This document shows positions 25,673 through 33,911 of a stretch of DNA of 64,000 nt, in pieces. The DNA lies in NCBI GenBank assembly GCA_963811225.1, contig CAWEQO010000012.1:124001-188000 (forward strand), in the 5' to 3' direction. The stretch comes from CAWEQO01 sp963811225. GTDB lineage: Bacteria > Chloroflexota > Anaerolineae > Anaerolineales > Anaerolineaceae. A program made the translations under genes and the position numbers. Position 1 is the first letter of the stretch, and every line of letters starts with the position of its first letter. Below the pieces are notes generated by a model. The model saw nothing but the letters and a program-made list of their open reading frames with translations, did not search any database and had not been told where the DNA came from.

Positions 25673-27286
25673 ATGATCCGTAAGCGCACAAGGTTGCTCG
25701 CGCAGCTGGCAGTCCTGCTGGTATTGAGCGGGCTGCTCTCGTCTTGCTCCTTCCCAACGCCCGCCGCCCCATCCTCTACCCCAGCGGCCGGTTCAACCCC
25801 GGTAGCCGAGCAGCCCGCTGCAGTCACTTCCACGGCTGCTCCGGCCCCGGTTGAGCCGACTGCCGCTCCCGCCGCCGGGACTTGCAGCGTGCAAGCCCAA
25901 TCGCAGGCCGTCCGCTCAGCTGCTGAACCCGACTGGTCGCAGTTGGAGCCGCTGCCTTGCTATCAACTGACCCTCGATCTAACCAAAGCCGAGACCGGCG
26001 CGTTTGTGGGCACGGAAACGCTCTCCTTCACCAACACCACCTCATCCGACTTGCCTGACCTGGTGTTCCGTTTGTACCCGAATGCGCCGGTGCTGTTTGG
26101 CGGCAGCTTGAACGTGACTTCTGTAGACATCGGCGGCAGGTTAATCACCCTCCAGCCGGTTCTCGAGGATAACACCGCCTTCCGTCTGAAGCTTCCTCAG
26201 CCGCTTGCCCCCGGAGAGAGCGTCACGGTCAACCTGGGCTTTGAGGGACAGGCGCCCAGCAACTTCGGCAGCGGTAAAACCTACGGCATCTTCAACCTCG
26301 ACACCAGTCTCCCGCTGCTGGTGCTGGCAAACTGGTATCCGGTCCTTGCTGAACTGCAAAACGGGCAGTGGCAGGCAGCCGCCGTCATCGACATCGGTGA
26401 CGCTGTCACCAGCCAAACTGCGCTGTTTACGGTGAAAATCGCCGCGCCATCCGGCTGGAAGATCGCTACGACCGGCGTTGGCGCAGGGACGTCCAGCGAG
26501 CCGAACCAGGAGATCACCACCTTCGTCAGCGGGCCGGTACGGGATTTCATGATCGTGGCCAGCCCACAGTTCGAGCCGGAGACCGTCACCTGGCAGGGCA
26601 TTGAGATGGTCCACTGGCGGCTGCCGGATACCATGGTCAATGCCGGCGCGCTGTCCGTCACCCAGGATTCCATCGAAATCTACACCGACCGCTTTGGCCC
26701 TTATCCCTACGCGCAAATCGATGTGGTGGACGTGCCGCTCCGAATGGCAAGCGGGGTGGAGTATCCGGGGCTGGTGCTGATCGAAGAAGGTCTCTATACC
26801 AGCAGCCAGGGACAGCAGTTTTTGCCGGTGGTGATCGCCCATGAGGTTGCCCATCAGTGGTGGTATGCGGTGGTCGGCAATGACGTCCGCGCAAACCCCT
26901 GGCAGGATGAGGCGCTGGCAACCTTCAGTTCGTTCCTGTATTTCGAGAAGTACGATCCGGGCTATCTGCAGGGCATGCTGCAGAGCTTCCAGAACCAGGT
27001 GCAAAGCTACGAACAAGGCCACACCCAGAACGCCATCGATCAGCCCGTCACCGCCTTCGAGAACAATGACAGCGGGTATTCGACCCTGGTGTACTATAAG
27101 GGCGCTCTTTTCTTCTCCAATTTGCGCCAACAGATCGGTGACCAGGCTTTCTTCAACGCCCTGCACAGCTACTACGAGAACAGTATGTACCGGATCGTTC
27201 CGCCCGAGGCGCTGCTCAATGCCTTCGAGCGCAGCTGCGACTGCGATCTGAGCAACTTCTATCAGCAGTGGGGCGTCATCCCCTGA
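25673..27286 (+). CDS. M1-family zinc metallopeptidase lipoprotein
   Basis: The 537-aa product has a lipoprotein signal (LLVLSGLLSSC) followed by a Pro/Ala/Thr-rich linker. It then has an N-terminal beta domain and a gluzincin core with the zinc motif HEVAHQ, and DEALATFSSFLYFEKY about 20 residues on, which supplies the third ligand Glu. This is the M1 aminopeptidase layout, without a recognisable GAMEN exopeptidase loop (MASGVEYPG may stand in its place). It would act outside the cell, anchored by lipid. A GGAAAGGA site precedes the ATG. The gene ends in a hairpin terminator 14 bases after the stop. Confidence 0.83.
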   Translation: MIRKRTRLLAQLAVLLVLSGLLSSCSFPTPAAPSSTPAAGSTPVAEQPAAVTSTAAPAPVEPTAAPAAGTCSVQAQSQAVRSAAEPDWSQLEPLPCYQLTLDLTKAETGAFVGTETLSFTNTTSSDLPDLVFRLYPNAPVLFGGSLNVTSVDIGGRLITLQPVLEDNTAFRLKLPQPLAPGESVTVNLGFEGQAPSNFGSGKTYGIFNLDTSLPLLVLANWYPVLAELQNGQWQAAAVIDIGDAVTSQTALFTVKIAAPSGWKIATTGVGAGTSSEPNQEITTFVSGPVRDFMIVASPQFEPETVTWQGIEMVHWRLPDTMVNAGALSVTQDSIEIYTDRFGPYPYAQIDVVDVPLRMASGVEYPGLVLIEEGLYTSSQGQQFLPVVIAHEVAHQWWYAVVGNDVRANPWQDEALATFSSFLYFEKYDPGYLQGMLQSFQNQVQSYEQGHTQNAIDQPVTAFENNDSGYSTLVYYKGALFFSNLRQQIGDQAFFNALHSYYENSMYRIVPPEALLNAFERSCDCDLSNFYQQWGVIP

Positions 27287-27299
27287 TCTCAATGGAATC

Positions 27300-27337
27300 A
27301 AAAACGCTGCGGGCCTGGTCGGGCTCACAGCGTTTTT
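27300..27337. terminator. Hairpin terminator after the M1 peptidase gene
   Basis: AAAAACGCTG (27300-27309) and CAGCGTTTTT (27328-27337) form a perfect 10-bp stem around an 18-base loop that can fold further. The U tract is built into the 3' arm and the A tract into the 5' arm, so the element can end transcription from either strand. Confidence 0.75.
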
Positions 27338-27344
27338 AATATTA

Positions 27345-27407
27345 GAGGCAAGATTGTTCCTGTCCGGCGGCGAGAGTTTCGTCGCCAGGCAGGAGCAATC
27401 TTGCCTC
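27345..27407. repeat. Long inverted repeat between convergent genes
   Basis: Two 18-base arms (27345-27362 and 27390-27407) pair fully if one G-U wobble is allowed. The 27-base interior contains a second stem GGCGA/TCGCC. It ends 8 bases before the typA stop region, so it is probably the terminator or mRNA-end structure of typA. No U tract follows on the minus strand. Confidence 0.65.
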
Positions 27408-27415
27408 CAGGAAGA

Positions 27416-29266
27416 TTACATACCCAAGGCCTCTTTGGCCTTCTTCGTTTGCTTGCCGCGATCTTCAGTGTTCAAAATGCGCTTGCGGATCCGGTAGCTT
27501 TGCGGGGTGACCTCCAGCAGCTCATCGTCCGCCAGGTACTCAATGGCCTCATCCAGGCTCATATCGCGGGGCGGGGTCAGACGAACCTCGATGTCTTTGT
27601 TGGACGAGCGCATGTTGGTCAGGTGCTTCTTCTTGGAAACGTTCACCGCCAGGTCGCCGGGACGCAGCGTCTCGCCGACCACCATGCCCTCGTAGACCTC
27701 CACGCCCGCGCCAATGAACAGCGTTGCCCGCTCCTCGGCGTTCTTCAAGCCGTAGGTCGTGGCTTGACCCTCTTCCCAGGCAACCACCGAGCTGGTGTTG
27801 CGGGCCGAAATCGCTCCGGCCACCGGGCCGTAGCCGTGGAAGATGGTATTCATGATGCCCATGCCACGCGTGGCGGTCAAAAACTGGTAGCGGAAGCCCA
27901 GCAGTCCGCGGGTCGGCACCACATAAACCAGGTGGACGGTGCCGTCGGGGTTGCTGGACATATTCATCATTTGGCCGCGCCGCGAACCCAGCATCTCCAC
28001 CACTGTACCAGTGGTGTCCGAGCTGGTATCAACGTGGACTTCCTCGTATGGCTCGAGCATTTCTCCGTCGGGGCCTTCTTGCAAGATAGCCTCGGGACGA
28101 GAAACCTCAAACTCATAACCCTCACGGCGCATGGTCTCGATCAGGATCGCCAGGTGCAGCTCGCCGCGACCCGAAACCAGGAAAGTGTCCGAGCTCTCGG
28201 TCTCGGCGACGCGCAGGGCAACGTTGTTCCGCAGTTCATCAAACAGGCGCTCACGCAGCTTGCGAGACGTGCCCCACTTGCCCTCACGCCCGGCAAACGG
28301 GGAGGTGTTGACGCCAAAGGTCATGCGCACGGTTGGCTCTTCAACGTGGATTTGCGGCAGGGCTACAGGGTTTTCCGGGTCTGCCAGGGTCTCGCCGATG
28401 CGGATCTCATCCAGACCGGCCAGGGCGATGATCTCGCCCGCTTTGGCCTCTTCGACTTCTTCACGCTTGAGCCCCTGGTGGACGTACAGGTAGCGCGCCC
28501 GCTCTTGGACAGTTTCTCCGTCCAGTTTGATGCGCGCCAGCGCCTGACCGGCAGTGATCTTCCCTGCGAACACGCGCCCCACCGCGGTCACGCCGCGATA
28601 GTCGTCGTAGCCGAGGTTGGTTACCAGGATTTGCAGCGGCGCTTCCGGATCGACCATCGGCGCGGGGATGTTCTCGAGAATGGTCTTAAAAAGCGGCTGG
28701 AGGTCGGGGCCCATCTCGGGTGTCAGGCCGGCCTGCCCGGTGATGGCGTTGGCATAAATCACCGGGAAATCGGCCTGCTTATCGTCGGCACCCAGCTCGA
28801 TGAACAGATCAAAGGTGTCATTGAGCACTCGTTCGGGCTCGGCGTCTTTGCGGTCCATCTTGTTGATGACCACAATAGCCTTGTGTCCCATCTCCAGGGC
28901 CTTCTTTAAAACGAAGCGCGTCTGCGGCATTGGACCCTCGGCGGCATCCACCAGCAGCAGCACCCCATCGACCATGTTCATTACCCGCTCCACCTCACCG
29001 CCAAAATCGGCGTGACCGGGCGTGTCGACAATATTGATCTTGATAAACTGCCCGCTCTCATCGCGGATGGTGATGGCGGTGTTCTTAGCCAGGATGGTGA
29101 TGCCGCGCTCGCGCTCCAGGTCGTTCGAGTCCATGACACGCTCGATCACGTGTTGGTTGTCTCGGAACACACGCGCCTGGCGCAGCAAACCGTCTACCAG
29201 CGTGGTCTTGCCATGGTCCACGTGGGCGATAATTGCAATATTTCGTAGGTCTTTTCGTTCGATCAT
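27416..29266 (-). CDS. typA: Ribosome-associated GTPase TypA/BipA
   Basis: The 616-aa translational GTPase starts MIERKDLRNIAIIAHVDHGK, with G1 in AHVDHGKTT, G2 in RERGIT, G3 DTPGHADFGG and G4 NKMDRKDAEP. Domains II, III, V and the BipA-specific C-terminal domain (FIGAGVEVYEGMVVGE) follow in normal order and length. TypA binds 70S ribosomes and helps large-subunit assembly under stress. The ribosome site is weak. Its 5' leader holds two inverted repeats (29343-29367 and 29427-29482). The gene converges on the M1 peptidase gene across two hairpins. Confidence 0.95.
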   Translation of the reverse strand: MIERKDLRNIAIIAHVDHGKTTLVDGLLRQARVFRDNQHVIERVMDSNDLERERGITILAKNTAITIRDESGQFIKINIVDTPGHADFGGEVERVMNMVDGVLLLVDAAEGPMPQTRFVLKKALEMGHKAIVVINKMDRKDAEPERVLNDTFDLFIELGADDKQADFPVIYANAITGQAGLTPEMGPDLQPLFKTILENIPAPMVDPEAPLQILVTNLGYDDYRGVTAVGRVFAGKITAGQALARIKLDGETVQERARYLYVHQGLKREEVEEAKAGEIIALAGLDEIRIGETLADPENPVALPQIHVEEPTVRMTFGVNTSPFAGREGKWGTSRKLRERLFDELRNNVALRVAETESSDTFLVSGRGELHLAILIETMRREGYEFEVSRPEAILQEGPDGEMLEPYEEVHVDTSSDTTGTVVEMLGSRRGQMMNMSSNPDGTVHLVYVVPTRGLLGFRYQFLTATRGMGIMNTIFHGYGPVAGAISARNTSSVVAWEEGQATTYGLKNAEERATLFIGAGVEVYEGMVVGETLRPGDLAVNVSKKKHLTNMRSSNKDIEVRLTPPRDMSLDEAIEYLADDELLEVTPQSYRIRKRILNTEDRGKQTKKAKEALGM

Positions 29267-29342
29267 AAAATAATACCCATCAATCCAGAGAAAACGAGGT
29301 CTTTCCCCCGGCTTCTCGGTCCATATTCTGATTCACACACAA

Positions 29343-29367
29343 AGACCCCGGCCCCAAACCGAGGTCT
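29343..29367 (-). other. Hairpin in the typA 5' region
   Basis: AGACCCCGG (29343-29351) and CCGAGGTCT (29359-29367) pair with one mismatch around a 7-base loop. Read in the direction of typA, TTTGTGTG follows, so it could act as a weak terminator or as a structured leader. A related GGTCTTT / AAAGACC pair is present nearer the start codon. Confidence 0.35.
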
Positions 29368-29426
29368 CTGAACGACTATAAATATACCAGAATGGGTGGG
29401 ATTTGTACAGGGGGAAGTGATGCGCC

Positions 29427-29482
29427 CGATGTAGTTTTTTGTTGTTCGATGCATCTGCACCGAACAACAAAAAACTATATCG
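29427..29482. repeat. 22-bp-arm inverted repeat between typA and the radical SAM gene
   Basis: Arms 29427-29448 and 29461-29482 are complementary except for one position (29431/29478) and flank a 12-base loop that contains ATGCAT. The inner part of each arm holds a run of six T or A. The element lies 31 bases before the -10 box of the radical SAM gene and 160 bases before typA, between two divergent genes. It could be a protein-binding palindrome or a bidirectional terminator that insulates the two units. Confidence 0.65.
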
Positions 29483-29513
29483 AACCGCACCGGCTGGTCT
29501 CTCCACTCTCTGA

Positions 29514-29519
29514 TATAAT
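29514..29519 (+). promoter_or_regulatory. -10 box close to the radical SAM start codon
   Basis: A perfect TATAAT ends directly at an ATG (29520). Transcription would start about 29526, which excludes that ATG and points to the in-frame ATG at 29529. The resulting leader is 0-3 bases, so the message is effectively leaderless. No ribosome site and no clear -35 were seen. Confidence 0.5.
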
Positions 29520-29528
29520 ATGACAAAT

Positions 29529-30743
29529 ATGGTCATTCTCGGCAAGTACAGGAACCAATCGCTCACCTTGAGCATCAAGCCCGGCTGCATCACTTTTAGC
29601 CTGGGCGGCGTTTCCAATTCCAGCGTCTACAGCTTCGATACCACCGGCCGCTTGTGGACCGCGATGCTGGCAGGCATTTCTTATCGACGCGGTCTGGATG
29701 GCAAGGTGGTCGCCAAGTGGGGGAGCGGCGAGGTACGCCAGCGGCGCTGGCTGTCGCCTGAGGATGCTGCCCGGCTGGAGGAATCCTCCCGACAGGCAGC
29801 CGCCGAAGTGCTGTCATGTATCGACAGCGGCGCAGCCATTCTCGACAACCCGCTTCCAGAGCTGGGGCGTCGTGGACTGCAGCAGGCAGCCGCCTTTGAT
29901 GATAGCGCCTATCGCCAGGACGTGGCCCGCTATCGCCAGGTCTACCAACCGGTGGGCATCCTGCCGCCCGACCAGTACATGGCGGTGGTGCTTCAAGCCA
30001 CCGAAGGCTGCTCCTTTAACACTTGCACCTTCTGCGACTTCTACCGCGGCCGCCCCTTCCGCATCAAAAAGCCCGAGGACTTTCGCTTGCATGCAGAAGC
30101 GGTAAGAGATTACCTCGGCGAGGGGCTCAAGCTGCGCCGCACCCTTTTCTTCGGCGACGCGAATGCCCTGGTCACCCCCATGCCGCGTCTGCTGCCGCTG
30201 TTCGATGTCGCCAACGCAATCTACGACGTGGAACACCTGGGGGGCATCTACGCCTTTCTAGACGGCTTCAGCGGTGAACGCAAAACCAGCCAGGACTACG
30301 CCGAGCTGGCGAAGCGCGGACTGAAGCGAGTCTACATCGGCATGGAATCCGGCAGCGAGGGGCTGCTGCAGTTCCTGAAGAAACCGGGCAAGCCTTCCGA
30401 CGTTGCCCATGCCGTCGAGGCGATGAAAGCCGGCGGTGTTGCGGTTGGTGTGATCGTGCTGCTCGGCGCGGGCGGTCATGCCTATGCGAAAGATCACGTC
30501 CGTGAGACAGTCAAGGCCCTCAATTCCATGCCCCTCGACCTGGACGATATCATCTACTTCTCCGAACTAATCGAAAATGAGAACCTCCCTTACACACAAG
30601 ACGCTTTTCAGGCTGGGCTCAAGCCGCTGACCGCCGAGGAACGCATTGCCCAGGCCGACGCTATCGAGCGCCGCCTGGTCTTCTCCGATGCCGGCGGCAC
30701 CCCACACATCAGCCGCTACGATATTCGTGAATTTGTGTATTAA
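29529..30743 (+). CDS. Radical SAM protein with unusual CX4CX2C cluster motif
   Basis: The 404-aa protein has an N-terminal domain of about 140 residues and then a TIM-barrel core. The 4Fe-4S/SAM site reads EGCSFNTCTFCDFYRGRPF. The cysteines are spaced CX4CX2C, one residue longer than the common CX3CX2C. IGMESGSEGLLQFLKKPGK is the usual SAM-contacting strand (GxE) and VGVIVLLGAGG follows. No extra SPASM cluster or B12-binding domain is seen. The substrate is unknown. The start is set at 29529 because the promoter overlaps an ATG three codons earlier. Its stop codon abuts a 74-bp perfect palindrome. Confidence 0.8.
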   Translation: MVILGKYRNQSLTLSIKPGCITFSLGGVSNSSVYSFDTTGRLWTAMLAGISYRRGLDGKVVAKWGSGEVRQRRWLSPEDAARLEESSRQAAAEVLSCIDSGAAILDNPLPELGRRGLQQAAAFDDSAYRQDVARYRQVYQPVGILPPDQYMAVVLQATEGCSFNTCTFCDFYRGRPFRIKKPEDFRLHAEAVRDYLGEGLKLRRTLFFGDANALVTPMPRLLPLFDVANAIYDVEHLGGIYAFLDGFSGERKTSQDYAELAKRGLKRVYIGMESGSEGLLQFLKKPGKPSDVAHAVEAMKAGGVAVGVIVLLGAGGHAYAKDHVRETVKALNSMPLDLDDIIYFSELIENENLPYTQDAFQAGLKPLTAEERIAQADAIERRLVFSDAGGTPHISRYDIREFVY

Positions 30744-30817
30744 AGAGAGCAGCGAATAGAAAACAGAGAGCGGTCAAAGTACTTTGACCGCTCTCTGTTT
30801 TCTATTCGCTGCTCTCT
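30744..30817. repeat. Perfect 74-bp palindrome directly after a stop codon
   Basis: Bases 30744-30780 are the exact reverse complement of 30781-30817: 37-bp arms with no spacer. It begins on the base after the TAA of the radical SAM gene. No long U tract follows, although TTTT occurs inside the 3' arm. The fold would be a very stable RNA hairpin and could extrude as a DNA cruciform. It probably ends the message. It belongs to a set of unrelated long palindromes at 3' ends in this window. Confidence 0.85.
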
Positions 30818-30863
30818 CTCTATCTTGTGACATTTATCACTATCCCAAAATTCTAAAAACCTA

Positions 30864-30914
30864 TATAATCATGCAGTAATCGGTAACTAATAATTCCGAA
30901 TCGGAACATATTCC
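30864..30914 (+). promoter_or_regulatory. Promoter -10 and tandem operator of the Lrp-type regulator
   Basis: A perfect TATAAT (30864-30869) is followed by the palindrome TTCCGAATCGGAA (30894-30906). This overlaps a second pair, GGAACATATTCC (30903-30914), so three TTCC/GGAA half-sites alternate just before the ribosome site. The location in the early transcribed region suggests binding by the regulator itself, as is usual for Lrp/AsnC proteins. Confidence 0.55.
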
Positions 30915-30930
30915 AACCGATAAGGCAGCT

Positions 30931-31407
30931 ATGACTCAATTTGACGAACTCGATTATCAAATTATCCGTAAGCTCCAAAAGGATGCCCGCATCTCCGCCT
31001 CGGAGATCGCCCGCATTACCGGAGCCAATGAGCGCACCATCCGCAAGCGCATCGACAGGCTGGTGGAGTGTGACGCCGTCCGCCTGACCTGCGTAGTCAC
31101 CCCACAGGCTTTCGGTTACGTCACTGCCGCCGACATTTTCCTGGAAGCCGAACCCGAGCTAGAAGACCAGATCACTCAGCAGCTTCTGGCGATGCAAGAG
31201 GTAAGTTACCTGGCGTTTGGTCAAGGTAACCGCGACCTATCCATAGAGGCGCGCTTTAAAGACAACGATGAACTGCGCGAATTCCTGCGCCACACCCTGC
31301 CGGACATCCCCGGCGTGAAGGTGACAGGGTATGCGTTGGTGCCGCGCATTATGAAGAACATCGATGAATGGTATCCCAAGCCGGACGATTTCGGCATTGG
31401 TGAATAA
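30931..31407 (+). CDS. Lrp/AsnC-family transcriptional regulator
   Basis: The 158-aa protein starts MTQFDELDYQIIRKLQKDAR with the N-terminal helix-turn-helix (ISASEIARITGANERTIRKR) and a C-terminal RAM domain (VSYLAFGQGNRDLSIEARFK) that usually forms octamers and binds small effectors. It heads the agmatine operon, with the carbamoyltransferase ATG 25 bases after its stop, so it most likely senses agmatine, putrescine or a related amine or amino acid. The upstream palindrome set suggests autoregulation. Known agmatine operons of lactic acid bacteria instead use a LuxR-type AguR. Confidence 0.85.
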   Translation: MTQFDELDYQIIRKLQKDARISASEIARITGANERTIRKRIDRLVECDAVRLTCVVTPQAFGYVTAADIFLEAEPELEDQITQQLLAMQEVSYLAFGQGNRDLSIEARFKDNDELREFLRHTLPDIPGVKVTGYALVPRIMKNIDEWYPKPDDFGIGE

Positions 31408-31432
31408 TTTCCACACTTTAGAAAGGAACGTT

Positions 31433-32455
31433 ATGAAACCTGTGACGCACTTCCTTGACACCCAGGACTTCTCGAAAGAGGAGCTGCTGGGTATGATCGA
31501 ACTGACCCGTCAGATTAAAGAAGCCGACAAGCAGGGCTGCACGCCGAAACTGCTGCAAGACGCTTCCCTGGGCATGATCTTTGAAGAGCCCTCCACCCGC
31601 ACCCGCATCTCCTTTGAAGTCGGCATGACCGAACTGGGCGGGCACGCCCTGTACCTCAAACCGGGTGAGATTCACCTGGGCGCTCGCGAATCCATCTACG
31701 ACACCGCCCGCGTCGTCTCGCGGATGGTGGATGTGGTCATGATCCGCGCCCTCAAGCATGAGACCGTCACCGAATTCGCCAAGGCCGCGACCGTTCCGGT
31801 CATCAACGGTCTGACCGACTACAACCACCCCACCCAAGTGGTTTGCGACGTGCTGACCATGATGGAGCACGTGCCGGAAGGCAAAAAGTTAGAAGACATC
31901 AACGTCACCTTCATCGGCGACGCCACCAACTTGCTAAGCTCCCTCATGCACATCTGCACCCGCATGGGCATGAACTTCACCCACGCCGCCCCCAAGAGAT
32001 ACCAGCCTCCGGTCGCCTGGCGTGAGATCGCTGAGCAGAACTGCCGCGAATCGGGCGGCACGTTGACCATCACGGAAGATGTCAATGAAGCTGTCAGCAG
32101 CGCCGACTTCATCTACACGGACTTGTGGTGGTGGGTTGGACAGGAAGACGAGATCCCCGAACGCCGCAGAGCTTTCATGCCCGCTTATCAGGTCACCATG
32201 GACCTGCTCAAGAAAGCGCCCGCTCATTGCAAATTCATGCACTGCCTGCCCGCCTCACGCGGCGTAGAGGTGACCGACGAGGTGATGGACTCGCCCCAGT
32301 CGATCATCTACGATCAGGCTGAGAACCGGCTGCACACCGAAAAAGGTCTGCTGGCCTGGTTCGTCTATCCACGGCTAAAACGGCCCTCGGAAGAGCTGAA
32401 AGCCTTTCACAAAGGCCGGATTGAATCCTACTTAGATAAGCGTCTCAAGGAGTAA
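31433..32455 (+). CDS. ptcA: Putrescine carbamoyltransferase (agmatine deiminase pathway)
   Basis: The 340-aa transcarbamylase starts MKPVTHFLDTQDFSKEELLG behind AAAGGAACGTT. It has the carbamoyl-phosphate loop STRTR, the HPTQ motif and the HCLPASRG amine-side motif. LWWWVGQEDEIPERRR and the C-terminal helix extension FHKGRIESYLDKRLKE are features I associate with putrescine rather than ornithine enzymes. Placement between an Lrp regulator, an APC antiporter and agmatine deiminase supports splitting of N-carbamoylputrescine to putrescine and carbamoyl phosphate. A second transcarbamylase, argF, lies 9 kb away. No carbamate kinase is in the window to make ATP from the product. Confidence 0.82.
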   Translation: MKPVTHFLDTQDFSKEELLGMIELTRQIKEADKQGCTPKLLQDASLGMIFEEPSTRTRISFEVGMTELGGHALYLKPGEIHLGARESIYDTARVVSRMVDVVMIRALKHETVTEFAKAATVPVINGLTDYNHPTQVVCDVLTMMEHVPEGKKLEDINVTFIGDATNLLSSLMHICTRMGMNFTHAAPKRYQPPVAWREIAEQNCRESGGTLTITEDVNEAVSSADFIYTDLWWWVGQEDEIPERRRAFMPAYQVTMDLLKKAPAHCKFMHCLPASRGVEVTDEVMDSPQSIIYDQAENRLHTEKGLLAWFVYPRLKRPSEELKAFHKGRIESYLDKRLKE

Positions 32456-32459
32456 TTGA

Positions 32460-33911
32460 ATGGCCGCTACTTCAATGGAAAGTGCAGGAACTCAAAAGGG
32501 GTTCAAGAAAGTGCTGCGGGGTCTCGATATGACCCTGTTCACGGTCTGCGCCATCCTGGTCATCGAGACCCTGGCGCCATCCGCCGCCATCGGACCCTCG
32601 TCCATCTCCTGGTGGTTGATCACGCTGGTGCTGTTTTTCATCCCCTACGGGCTGATCACTGCCGAGCTTGGCACCACCTATCCGGAAGAGGGCGGCATTT
32701 ACGTTTGGGTCAAGCATGCCTTCGGTGAGCGCTGGGCTGCCCGCACCACCTGGCTTTACTGGATTAACGTGGCGCTGTGGATGCCCTCGGTCTATATCGT
32801 CTTCGCCGGTATGTTCGCGCAGTTGTTCGCGCCTGACCTGAGCATGTGGGCCCAAATCGGCATCGGTGTAGTGATGACCTGGGTCACCGTTTTGATCGGC
32901 ATCATGTCGCTCGAAACCAGCAAATGGATCCCCAACATCGGAGCTTTCCTGAAAGCCCTGATCCTGCTGATCGTTGGGGTAGGCGCTTTTGTATTCGCCT
33001 CGCGCAACGGCATTGCCAACGATCTATCCTTCGGAAACATTCTACCCTCCTGGGACGCAGGTCTGTTCTTCCTACCGGTGATCGTCTATAACTTCATGGG
33101 CTTCGAGTTGATGTCTGGGGCCGGAGGCGAAATGCAGAACCCTGGCAAAGACATCCCCCGTGCCATCATTACCGCCGGATTTCTGATTGCCTTCTTCTAC
33201 ATCCTCGGAACCATCGGGATGCTCGTGGCTCTGCCGCTCGACCAGCTTGGCCTGGTTAGTGGCATCATCGACACGCTGCGCGCCATCTTTGGCACAAGCG
33301 CTGCCGCAAATGTCATCGTCACCGTTCTAGGCGTCGCCGGACTCTACACCCTGCTCGCCAACATGGTTACGTGGACCATGGGCGCCAACCGCACGGCTGC
33401 CGAAGCCGCGCAGGAGGGTGAACTACCCTCCGTGTTCGGCAAGCTGCATCCGGTTAACAAAACCCCCATCAATGCCTTCTTGATCACCGGCGCAGTCTCT
33501 ACCCTGGTCATCGTTCTTTACGGCATGATGGCCGGCAACGCTGAAGACCTGTTCTGGACCCTGTTTGCTTTCAGCTCGATGGTCTTCCTGCTGCCTTACC
33601 TCGCGCTCTTCCCGGCCTTCCTTAAGCTGCGCCACGCCGACGCAGATCGCAAGCGCCCCTACCGCGTGCCAGGCGGCAACACCCTGGCGGCGGTCATCAC
33701 CGTGATCTGCATGATCTTCATTGTGCAAGCGATCGTGTTCTTCGTCTACGTCCCCGGCGAGCCGATCGATTGGGCCTACGCTGGTCCGGTACTGGCGGGC
33801 GTCGTTCTAACCCTGGTTGTCGGCGAAATCCTGCTGACGATTGCAAACAAGAAAAAAACCGCACTGGAAAAACCGGTAGAAAAGCTGTCGAGTTATGGCG
33901 CAAACGATTAA
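32460..33911 (+). CDS. aguD: APC-family permease, probable agmatine/putrescine antiporter
   Basis: The 483-aa protein has about 12 hydrophobic helices and an APC-superfamily core: LAPSAAIGPSSISWW in helix 1 region, PEEGGIYVWVKHAFGERWAA and the helix 6 segment NFMGFELMSGAGGEMQNPGKDIPRA. This resembles glutamate/GABA and agmatine/putrescine exchangers. It begins 4 bases after the carbamoyltransferase stop and overlaps the agmatine deiminase gene by 17 bases. Operon context is the main reason for assigning agmatine uptake in exchange for putrescine. Confidence 0.72.
   Translation: MAATSMESAGTQKGFKKVLRGLDMTLFTVCAILVIETLAPSAAIGPSSISWWLITLVLFFIPYGLITAELGTTYPEEGGIYVWVKHAFGERWAARTTWLYWINVALWMPSVYIVFAGMFAQLFAPDLSMWAQIGIGVVMTWVTVLIGIMSLETSKWIPNIGAFLKALILLIVGVGAFVFASRNGIANDLSFGNILPSWDAGLFFLPVIVYNFMGFELMSGAGGEMQNPGKDIPRAIITAGFLIAFFYILGTIGMLVALPLDQLGLVSGIIDTLRAIFGTSAAANVIVTVLGVAGLYTLLANMVTWTMGANRTAAEAAQEGELPSVFGKLHPVNKTPINAFLITGAVSTLVIVLYGMMAGNAEDLFWTLFAFSSMVFLLPYLALFPAFLKLRHADADRKRPYRVPGGNTLAAVITVICMIFIVQAIVFFVYVPGEPIDWAYAGPVLAGVVLTLVVGEILLTIANKKKTALEKPVEKLSSYGAND

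Noticed and set aside
26141..27328. Minus-strand open frame of about 395 codons opposite the M1 peptidase gene
   Set aside because: The zinc peptidase motifs are on the plus strand, and the minus-strand product has no recognisable fold or ribosome site.
27401..28909. Long plus-strand open frame (about 500 codons) antisense to typA
   Set aside because: It lies opposite a strongly conserved GTPase gene. Its protein is His/Gln/Arg-rich low-complexity sequence without motifs, as expected from the codon bias of the real gene.
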